Source: Planctomycetaceae bacterium
GTDB taxonomy: Bacteria > Planctomycetota > Planctomycetia > Pirellulales > Pirellulaceae
Direction: 5' to 3'
NCBI GenBank assembly: GCA_002862205.1
Contig: PKCN01000267.1
Coordinates: 1-64,000 of the forward strand
Length of the DNA stretch: 64,000 nucleotides
Below, one piece after another: positions 1 through 8,019 of the stretch. The number at the start of each line of letters is the position of its first letter. Position 1 is the first letter of the stretch. Both the position numbers and the translations under genes were made by a program. The notes under the pieces were generated by a model. The model did not search any database. It saw only the letters and a program-made list of their open reading frames with translations, and was not told the origin of the DNA.

Positions 1-1
1 G

Positions 2-148
2 GATGCTTTGGAGATTGAGAGACTTCGAAAGGGGGCATTAGAGTACTACGACAAACACCTTGGCCCAAAACGTATTGTGCAACAACTGATGCAACCCAAT
101 GTGTCAAAATTGCATTTGCACGCGCATCTGGCAAAGCCCGCGGCTTAA
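2..148 (+). CDS. C-terminal end of an unidentified protein (partial)
   Basis: The first 148 bases are open in one frame and end in TAA. They encode 48 residues, beginning DALEIERLRKGALEYYDKHL and ending AKPAA. The rest of the gene lies before the window. The piece is charged and probably helical, and no catalytic motif is visible. The fragment is loosely like the tail of a glycosyltransferase, but that is a guess and I assign no function. No terminator-like hairpin is seen directly after the stop. Confidence 0.6.
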   Translation, partial: DALEIERLRKGALEYYDKHLGPKRIVQQLMQPNVSKLHLHAHLAKPAA

Positions 149-230
149 GTTGATTTTTCATTGCATTGTCTGGATGCAATAAAGGATAACACTTCTTTGC
201 AGGCTGCAGGTCTGATCAAACCGCCTGGTG

Positions 231-476
231 TTACCCGGGATTGGCGGGGTATCGCAAACTTGGCTCTGGCGCGGAGTTTGGATCACGATCCGTTCGCGGT
301 TTGTGACCATGGAGAAGGGCTTTCTTGGTTTTCTCTTTTTTTGCTGATTTGACGCTACGGTTTGCGGGTCGGTTACTGGATTTGACCCTGGCGTTTGTTG
401 TGCCCTGTTTGGTTACAGGATAGGTGCCTTTTTCCATGATGCTTCTGATCAAGTGAATGCTCCAATCACTTGTCAC
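231..476 (-). CDS. Small basic hypothetical protein, doubtful
   Basis: This is the only candidate gene in the 149-465 gap. It is an 81-residue ORF starting at GTG, and its first codons overlap the 3' end of the protease gene upstream on the same strand. The middle is rich in Lys, Arg and Ser (SVKSAKKEKTKKALLHGHK). Small basic proteins of this type exist, but I do not recognise a family. A 63-residue ORF lies opposite on the plus strand. Either may be chance; the minus-strand one is slightly favoured because it follows the protease gene without a gap. Confidence 0.2.
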   Translation of the reverse strand: MTSDWSIHLIRSIMEKGTYPVTKQGTTNARVKSSNRPANRSVKSAKKEKTKKALLHGHKPRTDRDPNSAPEPSLRYPANPG

Positions 477-2685
477 TCAGGCGTTGAATGACTGTCTCAC
501 GTAAACGAGTAGCCTCCGCTTGCGCAAATCCTTCATCATCGTGATCAATCAGCCAGTCCAGGTCCCGAATTGCCGCTGCATCTCGTCTTGTCATCATTCG
601 AATCTGGGATCGCATCCTTCTCGCAATGATTGCATCTGGTTGAATAGCGACTGAAGCTTCACAGTACCGGTTGATCCCTTCAGCATCCTGTTGATTGCCA
701 GCGACACCAATCAGATTACCCAATACCCGATTCAGGATTTCGATCGGATCCTGTGAGCGCAAGTCAGCAGCAGTGATGGAGCGATTGCTCCGATTTGTAA
801 CCATATTGGCAGCCTCGTCCATGGTTAGAACTTTACCGCGTTCAAAAACATCGATCAGTTTCTGATCTTTGGCATCAATTACCTGCCGCACGATGAAATG
901 ACCTGGAAGACCCACACCTTCAACTTCAATCCCTATTCTGCGTCCTAATTCCATGTAAAGAATTGAAAGTGTGATGGGCAATCCTTCGCGATCATCGATT
1001 ACACGGTTGAGGTGACTGTTCGCGGGATGATAATACTCAGTACTTCCACCATGAAAGCCATTTTCCTGAAACAGATAGGTATGTAGAGCATCACGCTTAG
1101 TATCTGCGTCATCGGTCCCCTTAATTTTTTCGCTGATTTCCTTTCCCATTTCATCGACTCTGGCCACATACGCATCCACATCGATGTCTGGGTTATCAAG
1201 TTTGGCAATCAACAGTGCTCCCTGCAGCAGCATGTTGTCAGGATCGTTGCGGGCCAACTGGGCAAGTTCTCTCAGGATTGGGGCGATGGTTACATCGGCA
1301 GCAAGGCGGCGCAATTCTGCGGCCTGTTTTTCGAGGCTTGCGACTCTTTGTTTGATCTTTAAATTGGATGCTTCGTCAGTTTCACCAAGATCCATGATGT
1401 CTGTCGGGGTCAGTTCACGAATTCTTGATGGGTGTGAAAAAATGTCACCGATCAATGCCTCTGCCTGCTTTGTCATTGGAGGAACGGCAAGATCAGCACC
1501 GATTTCGAATCGTTTGAAATCAGGTTTGGTGTCTCGGAATTTCACGAGTCCAGATTTCCCCGAGGTCAGTTGTGTATCGCTGGATTCGATCACCAAGTGA
1601 CCATTGACGAAGCACTGCAGTTTGCCAGATTCGATTCTGACGCGTAGTCGATTCCACTCACCAGGCAGATAGTATTTGCTTCGAACTTCTTCGAGGACTT
1701 CCCAAGAATAAACGGATGGACCTTTGAAACAGGTCAGCCTGAGTTGCCCATTGCTGGGGTAAAAACCGTAATGCCGATTTTCGCCATCCGAATGAAACGC
1801 GATGCCCGCTGCACCTGATTCTTGATCCAAGCGAACGCGCACTGCGACCTCGAATGTTGGTTCAGGTACCTCTGATTTGGAGAGACAGAGTGTACGGCCA
1901 CCAAATCCTGACCCGGTACCACGTGCCATGATCATTCCGCCACGTTGGTTCCAGGTGGCGTTGAAAAGGGGCAGCCATTTCTTTTCGTTCACGCGGCCCA
2001 GATTAATCCATCGTTCATACAGCACCGGATTCGATTTTTCACGCAGCGGATCCAGTTGACTGATGGGGATCGCAAATCCCAGATTGTCATCGATCGCGGA
2101 TTTCATGTTGATGATCCCGATCACTTTACCCTCGCTGTCGACCAGTGGGCCCCCGCTATTGCCGGGTTGGGTTGGCATTGCCAATTGAATCATCTCTCTG
2201 CCTTCGATCTCCTGAATTGCAGATACAATCCCCGTCACAACACTGTCACGCATGCCAAGCGGATTTCCAAAGGCAAGAACCCGCGATCCCTTCCCTGGAA
2301 GTGAGTCCGTTGCCAGTTCAAGCGATGGGATTTTGTCTTCGCCAACGTCCACACGCAGCAATGCAAGGTCACTGGTGCGGTCTGATGATTCGACTGCCAG
2401 CACTGGCAGGACGCGGCCTGAAGATAGTTCCACCGTGAACGGTCTGCCTTCTGTTATCACGTGGAAGTTGGTAGCTATCAGGCCGTGAGCGTCAATCACG
2501 AAACCCGTGCCGATCCCCATCTGTTGTCCGTCTCGACCGTTGACACGGATTGTGGCGACCGACGGGTTCACTGATTGGATCAGTTTTTTGAGAACTTGCG
2601 GCTTTACCAAGTTGTTGGGTTCATCAGCAACAGTTGGAAATGCGACAAGACTCAGTACTAATGCAATCGGGAAGAAATGTTGCAT
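466..2685 (-). CDS. Secreted trypsin-like serine protease fused to a LamG/DUF1080-like domain and a SirB1-type transglutaminase-like domain
   Basis: The 739-residue protein begins with a signal peptide (about 1-20, cut near VADEP). Residues 35-215 form a DegP/HtrA-type protease with the full triad: His75 in ATNFHVI, Asp106 in TSDLALL and Ser177 in QPGNSGGP. No PDZ domain follows. Instead residues 225-400 look like a concanavalin-type beta sandwich of the DUF1080/LamG kind (WNRLRVRIESGKLQCFVNG). A charged helical linker comes next. Residues 520-640 then match the SirB1 / Transglut_core2 pattern (HPANSHLNRVIDDREGLPITLS, GLPGHFIV). The C-terminus, which includes a tetratricopeptide-like stretch, follows SirB1 practice. 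The protease probably acts in the periplasm. The ATG start fits the signal peptide. The protease part is certain, the sandwich likely, and the SirB1 part likely. Confidence 0.88.
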   Translation of the reverse strand: MQHFFPIALVLSLVAFPTVADEPNNLVKPQVLKKLIQSVNPSVATIRVNGRDGQQMGIGTGFVIDAHGLIATNFHVITEGRPFTVELSSGRVLPVLAVESSDRTSDLALLRVDVGEDKIPSLELATDSLPGKGSRVLAFGNPLGMRDSVVTGIVSAIQEIEGREMIQLAMPTQPGNSGGPLVDSEGKVIGIINMKSAIDDNLGFAIPISQLDPLREKSNPVLYERWINLGRVNEKKWLPLFNATWNQRGGMIMARGTGSGFGGRTLCLSKSEVPEPTFEVAVRVRLDQESGAAGIAFHSDGENRHYGFYPSNGQLRLTCFKGPSVYSWEVLEEVRSKYYLPGEWNRLRVRIESGKLQCFVNGHLVIESSDTQLTSGKSGLVKFRDTKPDFKRFEIGADLAVPPMTKQAEALIGDIFSHPSRIRELTPTDIMDLGETDEASNLKIKQRVASLEKQAAELRRLAADVTIAPILRELAQLARNDPDNMLLQGALLIAKLDNPDIDVDAYVARVDEMGKEISEKIKGTDDADTKRDALHTYLFQENGFHGGSTEYYHPANSHLNRVIDDREGLPITLSILYMELGRRIGIEVEGVGLPGHFIVRQVIDAKDQKLIDVFERGKVLTMDEAANMVTNRSNRSITAADLRSQDPIEILNRVLGNLIGVAGNQQDAEGINRYCEASVAIQPDAIIARRMRSQIRMMTRRDAAAIRDLDWLIDHDDEGFAQAEATRLRETVIQRLSDK

Positions 2686-2945
2686 TTTGTTTCCTCGAGT
2701 GGTCTGCCGAAATGCGGAGGTATGTCTGTTTTTATCACTTGATCATAGTCCCAATGCATCCTTGGTTCTGACCCAGTACATTGGAAGTTGTGGTGTTGAC
2801 CAGGTCAGTGAACGAAATGGTTGCAGAACACACCGCGTTCATTGCATGATTTATGTTTGTTCGGGTGACGCGATGGCAAGATTGCCAAGGCACGATTCCC
2901 GGAGTACGTATTATACCGTTTTGTTTTTTAGGATTGGTGGTAGCC

Positions 2946-4424
2946 ATGGTTCGTTTTTCCCTGATCGCAGCCTCGTTGGCATTTTTATTGGTTTGGGGCA
3001 ATGATGCCCATGCAGCTGAAGTGAAACAACCCAACTTGGTTTTTGTGCTTGTTGACGATCTCGGTTATATGGACGTTGGAGCGAATAATCCGGCAACTTT
3101 TTATGAAACGCCGAACATTGACAGACTGGCGAATTCAGGGATGCGGTTTACCAGTGGCTATGCAGCCAATCCCGTGTGTTCGCCGACAAGATACAGCATC
3201 ATGACCGGGAAATATCCGAGTCGTGTCGATGCGACCAATTTCTTTGCGGGGAATCGCGGGGGACGTTTCTTGCCTGCACTTCTGAACGATCGTATGCCTT
3301 TGAATGAATGGACACTGGCAGAGGCATTGAAAGCATCGGGCTATGCAACTTTCTTTGCGGGGAAATGGCATCTTGGACCGACGGAAGAGTATTGGCCTGA
3401 ACATCAGGGATTCGATGTGAATGCGGGAGGGCATCGGGCCGGGGGGCCGTCCAAGGCCGGTAAGTACTTCTCACCTTATGCCAATCCAAGACTGCAGGAC
3501 GGCCCCCAAGGCGAACATCTGACTGCACGACTCGCTGATGAAACGGTGGGATTCATTCGGGACCACAAAGAACAGCCGTTTCTGGCCTACCTCTCGTTTT
3601 ATTCAGTTCACACGCCGCTGATGGCGCCGCGTGAACTGGTTGCCAAGTATCAAGACAAAGCCAAGCGTCTGGGTTTGTCGGAGTCCGAAGTGTTTGATGA
3701 TGAAGAACAGGTGTGGCCCAATGCTCGCAATCGTAAGGTTCGTACCTTGCAGACACACCCCACTTATGCAGCGATGGTTGAGTCCATGGACACCGCTGTG
3801 GGCAAAGTGTTGGCAAGTTTGGACGAGTTGGGATTAGCTGAGAACACGATTGTATGTTTAACGAGTGATAACGGTGGTCTTTCTACCTCGGAAGGATCTC
3901 CGACAAGTAACTTGCCTTTGCGTGGTGGCAAAGGCTGGTTGTATGAAGGAGGTATCAGAGAAGCCTTCATGATCCGGGCTCCACGTGTCACCAAACCCGG
4001 GACCATTTGTGACGTGCCCGTGATGAGTATTGACTTTTATCCAACGCTTCTTGAGTTGTGTGGGGTGCCGTCGAACAATCGGAAAGAAATTGATGGTGAG
4101 AGCCTCGTGCCCCTGCTTTCTGGTGCTAAGCAAACAAAACGCAAGTCACTCTTTTGGCACTATCCCCATTACAGTAATCAGGGTGGTTTCCCGGGAGGCG
4201 CCGTTCGGTCCGGGGAGTGGAAGTTGGTTGAGCGTTACGAGGATGGGCGGCACCACTTGTATCATTTGGGAGAGGACATTGGTGAAAGGAATGATGTCGC
4301 TGCTCAACATCCTGAACTTGTGCAGCGGATGACTTCGGAACTTCATGCGTGGTACGAGGAGGTTGATGCCAAGTTTTTGCGAGCCAAGCCCGATGGTCCA
4401 CAGCCATGGATGCCCTCAGAGTGA
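2946..4424 (+). CDS. Secreted arylsulfatase-family sulfatase
   Basis: This is a type I formylglycine-dependent sulfatase, which hydrolyses sulfate esters, probably of sulfated polysaccharides. The metal-binding VDDLG (about 37-41) and the modification motif CSPTR are both present; Cys78 would become formylglycine. GKWHLG and later SDNGG add further metal and active-site residues. I chose the ATG at 2946 over the longer ORF start at 2853. It leads directly into a signal peptide (MVRFSLIAASLAFLLVWG, cut near AHA), whereas the extra 31 residues do not look like a signal. The 492-residue length is normal for the family. The gene stands alone, divergent from the protease fusion. The substrate cannot be told from sequence. 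The matching sulfatase-maturing enzyme is not in the window. Confidence 0.93.
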   Translation: MVRFSLIAASLAFLLVWGNDAHAAEVKQPNLVFVLVDDLGYMDVGANNPATFYETPNIDRLANSGMRFTSGYAANPVCSPTRYSIMTGKYPSRVDATNFFAGNRGGRFLPALLNDRMPLNEWTLAEALKASGYATFFAGKWHLGPTEEYWPEHQGFDVNAGGHRAGGPSKAGKYFSPYANPRLQDGPQGEHLTARLADETVGFIRDHKEQPFLAYLSFYSVHTPLMAPRELVAKYQDKAKRLGLSESEVFDDEEQVWPNARNRKVRTLQTHPTYAAMVESMDTAVGKVLASLDELGLAENTIVCLTSDNGGLSTSEGSPTSNLPLRGGKGWLYEGGIREAFMIRAPRVTKPGTICDVPVMSIDFYPTLLELCGVPSNNRKEIDGESLVPLLSGAKQTKRKSLFWHYPHYSNQGGFPGGAVRSGEWKLVERYEDGRHHLYHLGEDIGERNDVAAQHPELVQRMTSELHAWYEEVDAKFLRAKPDGPQPWMPSE

Positions 4425-4844
4425 TGTTCGACCGACCGCTGTCGTGTGATTGGCTCGCTTGCTGGCTGAGTTGGGTTGCTGCTTGGACATCGAACGGGGC
4501 GGGAAGTATTTGCATGGCTGACAGGGTTGGATTGATTCGGGAAAGGGAGTCGGATCCAAGTAGTTGTTTAGGGTTTATTTCTAATCGAGCTTTGTTGGTT
4601 CGCCCATTTCAATCCAACAGCAAGGCTGTTTGACCAAAGGTGTTCAGGCTGCGTAACCGGTAAAGTCAGTGCTGAGTTTGTGGCTTGTAACGTTTTCTCG
4701 GGATCTACTGTCCCGTTTCGTTGTTCGGTTGTTCCAGTTGTGTCGTGTGAACGGCCGATAACGAACATGGCGCACCGTTCAAACGGCCCGGTTATCCAGA
4801 TTGTCTGGTATAGCGGAAAGCGTGGTAATTCAAGGCTTCATTCC
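4425..4844. other. Intergenic stretch between the sulfatase and the TolC-family gene
   Basis: About 420 bases hold no convincing gene. One ORF (4406-4633) overlaps the sulfatase end and has no recognisable content. The ORF track runs the downstream gene back to 4680, but those first 55 residues look untranslated. A short hairpin (AACAGC-AAG-GCTGTT, near 4616-4630) is visible without a following T-run. Promoters for the outer membrane protein presumably lie here, but I cannot point to one. Confidence 0.5.
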
Positions 4845-7154
4845 ATGCGACTTCGCATTCCGAAAACGTTCTACAGTCGTCATTACGATAGCAAGGTGAT
4901 TCACGAGGGTGACTCCACGTTACATCAAGTGACGTGTGCGGCAGCACCGCCAGTGGTGTTTGCCTTATTTGCCACTTTGGTGTTTTCAGCAATCACGGGG
5001 TGTTCTCTTGCACGGTTCATTCCAGAGGGCAAGCACGACACCAAAAAGTCGTACCACGCCAACCAGGGCTTGAGCATTCAATATCCGGAAGTGAAGCAGT
5101 GTGAGACGCCGACTTTATTGAAGGCACAACAGACACAGTTTCCTTTGACAATGCAGGATCCCGCCGACCTGCCATCTGTTGAGATGTCTTTGCAGGATGC
5201 GATTAATTTGGCGGTCACTTCCAGTCCAGTTCTGCGTACGGTGGGTGCATCTCCTGATGCGCGGCTCGCAGTTCAGGGGGTGGCGACGGTTTATGATCCG
5301 GCTATCACTGCATCCTCACCGCTGCTGGGTACGGAAGCAGCTCTGTCCGCCTTTGATGCCCAATATGCTCAACAGCTTTTTTGGTCGTCAGTTGATCGTC
5401 CTAACAATGTTGCACCCGATGGGATCACCTCTGCTTTCACTCCAAGTGTTTCTTTGGCGAAGAATGCAGCTTTCAATGCGGAATTGTCAAAGACGACGGC
5501 ATCTGGCGGCACTTATGCGTTACGGCATATTGTGAATTATTCGCGGACCAATCAACCATTCCGGGCGTTTGCCAGCGCATTTGATGGTTGGGTGGAAGCT
5601 GAATGGCGGCAACCTTTGGCGCAGGGCGCTGGCTCAACTTACAACCGTATCGCAGGTCCGAGTACGGTTCCTGGCCAATACAATGGAGTCCTGATTGCCA
5701 GAGTCAACGAGGATCTTTCGTTGGTGGATTTTGAGAGTTCTGTGATCCAACTGGTGGCTGACGTGGAGCAGAGTTATTGGGATTTGGTAACTGCCTATCG
5801 CAGATTGGACACTGCAGTGCGTGGCCGAGAATTGGCACGTCGCACATGGGAGTATAATAAGAAGCGTCTGGAGGTTGGCGCTGGCCGTTTGGACGATGAA
5901 GCGCAGGCCCGGTCCCAATATTACAACTTTGAAGCCCAGGTTCAGGCAGCTTTGGCCGGCGCTAATGGGCTTTATAAGATCGAGCAGGATCTGCGATACA
6001 TGGTTGGCATGGTTGCAACCGATGGCCGCTTGTTGCGTCCCACAACCGCACCGATTGATGTTCGGGTCACGTTTGATTGGGAGAGCGCTCTCGCTCAGGC
6101 GTTGCAACGGCGAGCAGAGATTCGCAGGCAGAAGTTCCAAGTCAAGCGTAGAGATATGGAACTGGTTGCCGCTAGGCTCAACTACAAGCCGCGAATTGAT
6201 CTTGTGAGCCAATACCGATGGTACGGTTTGGGGAACCATTTGATTGGCAATAAAGATAGTGCACTCGACAACATGTATGGCGAGATCACTGGTGGCAATT
6301 ATCAGGAATGGCAGACGGGGGTCGACTTGCGATTTCCGGTTGGGCTTCGAGCAGCAGGACTGGCGATCGCCAATGCAAAGCTCAATGTTAAACGCGAACG
6401 TGCCGTCCTTGCCGAAACGGAATTTCTGATCAGTCACAATCTGTCAGATGCTGCTCGACAGATTACGATTACCCATGAATTGTTGGAAACCAATTACGAC
6501 CGTTTGCTGGCTGACTTGAACCAGGTAGATGTTCTTGACGCACGTTACCGAATCGGGTCCGACAATATCCGTGACCTGCTGCTTGCACAGCGGCAGCTCG
6601 TCAATAGTGCAACAGAATTTTACAGTTCGTTGTCACAATACAATCTGGCTATCCGCGACTTCCATCGTGAGAAAGGATCGCTACTGGCCTACAACAATGT
6701 CCAGCTTGCGGAAGGGCCATGGGCCAAGGGCGCAAAGTATGACGCCTACCGCACTGGGCGTTTTTTGCGACCAAGTCTTTGGCCTGGAGCCAAGAATATT
6801 GCTCTGCCGGTGACCAACGGGCCTTTTGATCCCTCGGCTGTGCAAAACTCTTCTGCTCCTGATGTTCCCCCGTCAGAAGCGATGCCAACGCAAGTTCCAG
6901 CAGAGGTCGATTCCGAAACTCAGTCTGAAAAGTTGCCAACCGGTGATCAGGAGTCCCAGTCGCATCAGCCACCGACACCAAAAGTGCTTGAGGACGACAA
7001 TAATGCTGTTTCACCCTCCTCGTCCGAGTCGCATTCTGACGAGTCGAAAGTAATTGGAGTGGGGAATGCGAAGCCTGCTGGAGAGACTCCATTGTCAGAG
7101 TTGCCTGTGCCAGTGGGTGGAAACAGAATTCAGACTGTCAAATCAGTTGATTAA
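4845..7154 (+). CDS. TolC-family outer membrane channel lipoprotein
   Basis: The protein is a TolC/OMF-type outer membrane channel, the exit duct of efflux or type I secretion systems. From the ATG at 4845 it has a charged start, then a hydrophobic stretch ending in a lipobox (FSAITGC), so it is probably lipid-anchored. The body, to about residue 620, has the long alternating helices of the family, with repeated segments such as SYWDLVTAYRRLDTAVRGRELA and YNLAIRDFHREKG. A Pro/Ser/Glu-rich tail of about 130 residues follows and is probably disordered. No membrane-fusion protein or inner membrane pump is adjacent, so the partner pump must be encoded elsewhere. The start is uncertain: the ORF opens at 4680, and GTG codons nearer the signal are also possible. 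The gene converges with trmB. Confidence 0.85.
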   Translation: MRLRIPKTFYSRHYDSKVIHEGDSTLHQVTCAAAPPVVFALFATLVFSAITGCSLARFIPEGKHDTKKSYHANQGLSIQYPEVKQCETPTLLKAQQTQFPLTMQDPADLPSVEMSLQDAINLAVTSSPVLRTVGASPDARLAVQGVATVYDPAITASSPLLGTEAALSAFDAQYAQQLFWSSVDRPNNVAPDGITSAFTPSVSLAKNAAFNAELSKTTASGGTYALRHIVNYSRTNQPFRAFASAFDGWVEAEWRQPLAQGAGSTYNRIAGPSTVPGQYNGVLIARVNEDLSLVDFESSVIQLVADVEQSYWDLVTAYRRLDTAVRGRELARRTWEYNKKRLEVGAGRLDDEAQARSQYYNFEAQVQAALAGANGLYKIEQDLRYMVGMVATDGRLLRPTTAPIDVRVTFDWESALAQALQRRAEIRRQKFQVKRRDMELVAARLNYKPRIDLVSQYRWYGLGNHLIGNKDSALDNMYGEITGGNYQEWQTGVDLRFPVGLRAAGLAIANAKLNVKRERAVLAETEFLISHNLSDAARQITITHELLETNYDRLLADLNQVDVLDARYRIGSDNIRDLLLAQRQLVNSATEFYSSLSQYNLAIRDFHREKGSLLAYNNVQLAEGPWAKGAKYDAYRTGRFLRPSLWPGAKNIALPVTNGPFDPSAVQNSSAPDVPPSEAMPTQVPAEVDSETQSEKLPTGDQESQSHQPPTPKVLEDDNNAVSPSSSESHSDESKVIGVGNAKPAGETPLSELPVPVGGNRIQTVKSVD

Positions 7155-7171
7155 CGAATGGTAATCGTTAT

Positions 7172-7834
7172 TCATTGTCGTTCATAACGCACCCGGTAAA
7201 CCGGAATTTGGTGTTGTCTGCTGCGACGCTCAAAGTGGGTTCGATAGTCGAGATCATGATTTGCAGCAGCTTCCTCTTCCGGTATCGGGACACCGAACTC
7301 AGGTGCGATTTCGGCGATCATCTCAACTGTGTTTTCAAAGTAATCCAGCACATCTGTCCAAAAGTGCAAACGCCCCCCTGGTCGCAGCACTCTTGAAATA
7401 TTGCGAATACTGGCCTCGTTGACGACTCTGCGTTTTCGGTGCCGCTTCTTCCACCAGGGGTCCGGGAAGTAAACATGAACGGCTTCAAGACTTCCCTCAT
7501 CAATGCGATCCTTGAATAGTGGTTCAGCATTTCCGCTGACCATCATGGCATTGCATTTTGAATCTGGCGTATCCGTTCGGGATTTGAGTAGACGTCCCGC
7601 ACAATGCGCGGCGTATTTCGCCATGATCTCAATGCCAAGGAAATTGTGTTTTGGAACGGCGGCAGAAGCGGTTGTCATGAACAGCCCTTTTCCGGACCCA
7701 ATTTCAATTTCCAAAGGGAAGTTGTTGCCGAACAGGCTGGAACTGCTCAGCTTTTCGGGCAGTTCATCGATATCACGCAGCACTTGGGAGAGGTCGAGGC
7801 TGGCAGGAGGACGTTTGATGGGGCTACGTGGCAT
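7172..7834 (-). CDS. trmB: tRNA (guanine-N7-)-methyltransferase
   Basis: TrmB methylates guanine 46 of tRNA using S-adenosylmethionine. The 220 residues show the SAM-binding EIGSGKG (44-50), the FLGIEI acidic strand, and the family signature FPDPWWKKRHRKRR (123-136). That signature carries the catalytic Asp and the tRNA-binding basic run. Near the end THFERR is also typical. Length fits the family. The gene ends 17 bases from the stop of the convergent TolC-family gene. A 14-bp tandem repeat lies just upstream of its ATG. Confidence 0.96.
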   Translation of the reverse strand: MPRSPIKRPPASLDLSQVLRDIDELPEKLSSSSLFGNNFPLEIEIGSGKGLFMTTASAAVPKHNFLGIEIMAKYAAHCAGRLLKSRTDTPDSKCNAMMVSGNAEPLFKDRIDEGSLEAVHVYFPDPWWKKRHRKRRVVNEASIRNISRVLRPGGRLHFWTDVLDYFENTVEMIAEIAPEFGVPIPEEEAAANHDLDYRTHFERRSRQHQIPVYRVRYERQ

Positions 7835-7853
7835 GGGATTGTGTCAAAGAGAG

Positions 7854-7887
7854 CCTGTGATTTTGATCCTGTGATTTTGATCCTGTG
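7854..7887. repeat. 14-bp tandem repeat, about 2.4 copies
   Basis: The unit CCTGTGATTTTGAT occurs twice in direct succession, plus six bases of a third copy. It sits 20 bases upstream of the trmB start, in the divergent space between trmB and the HemD-HemE gene. It belongs to the set of short private-sequence tandem repeats seen across the window. Confidence 0.85.
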
Positions 7888-8019
7888 CAGTGGATGATCG
7901 TCGAACGAGTTCAGGCGAGTTCGGATTGTCCAAGCAAGGACATCGTAACCGGCGGAGATTTCTCTACAATGACGTGTGCGGTTTGAATCAACTCCCGAAA
8001 AACGATGTGCAGTGCGACA

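Noticed and set aside
5634-6437. 267-residue minus-strand ORF
   Set aside because: It is antisense to the TolC-family gene and lacks a recognised domain or signal.
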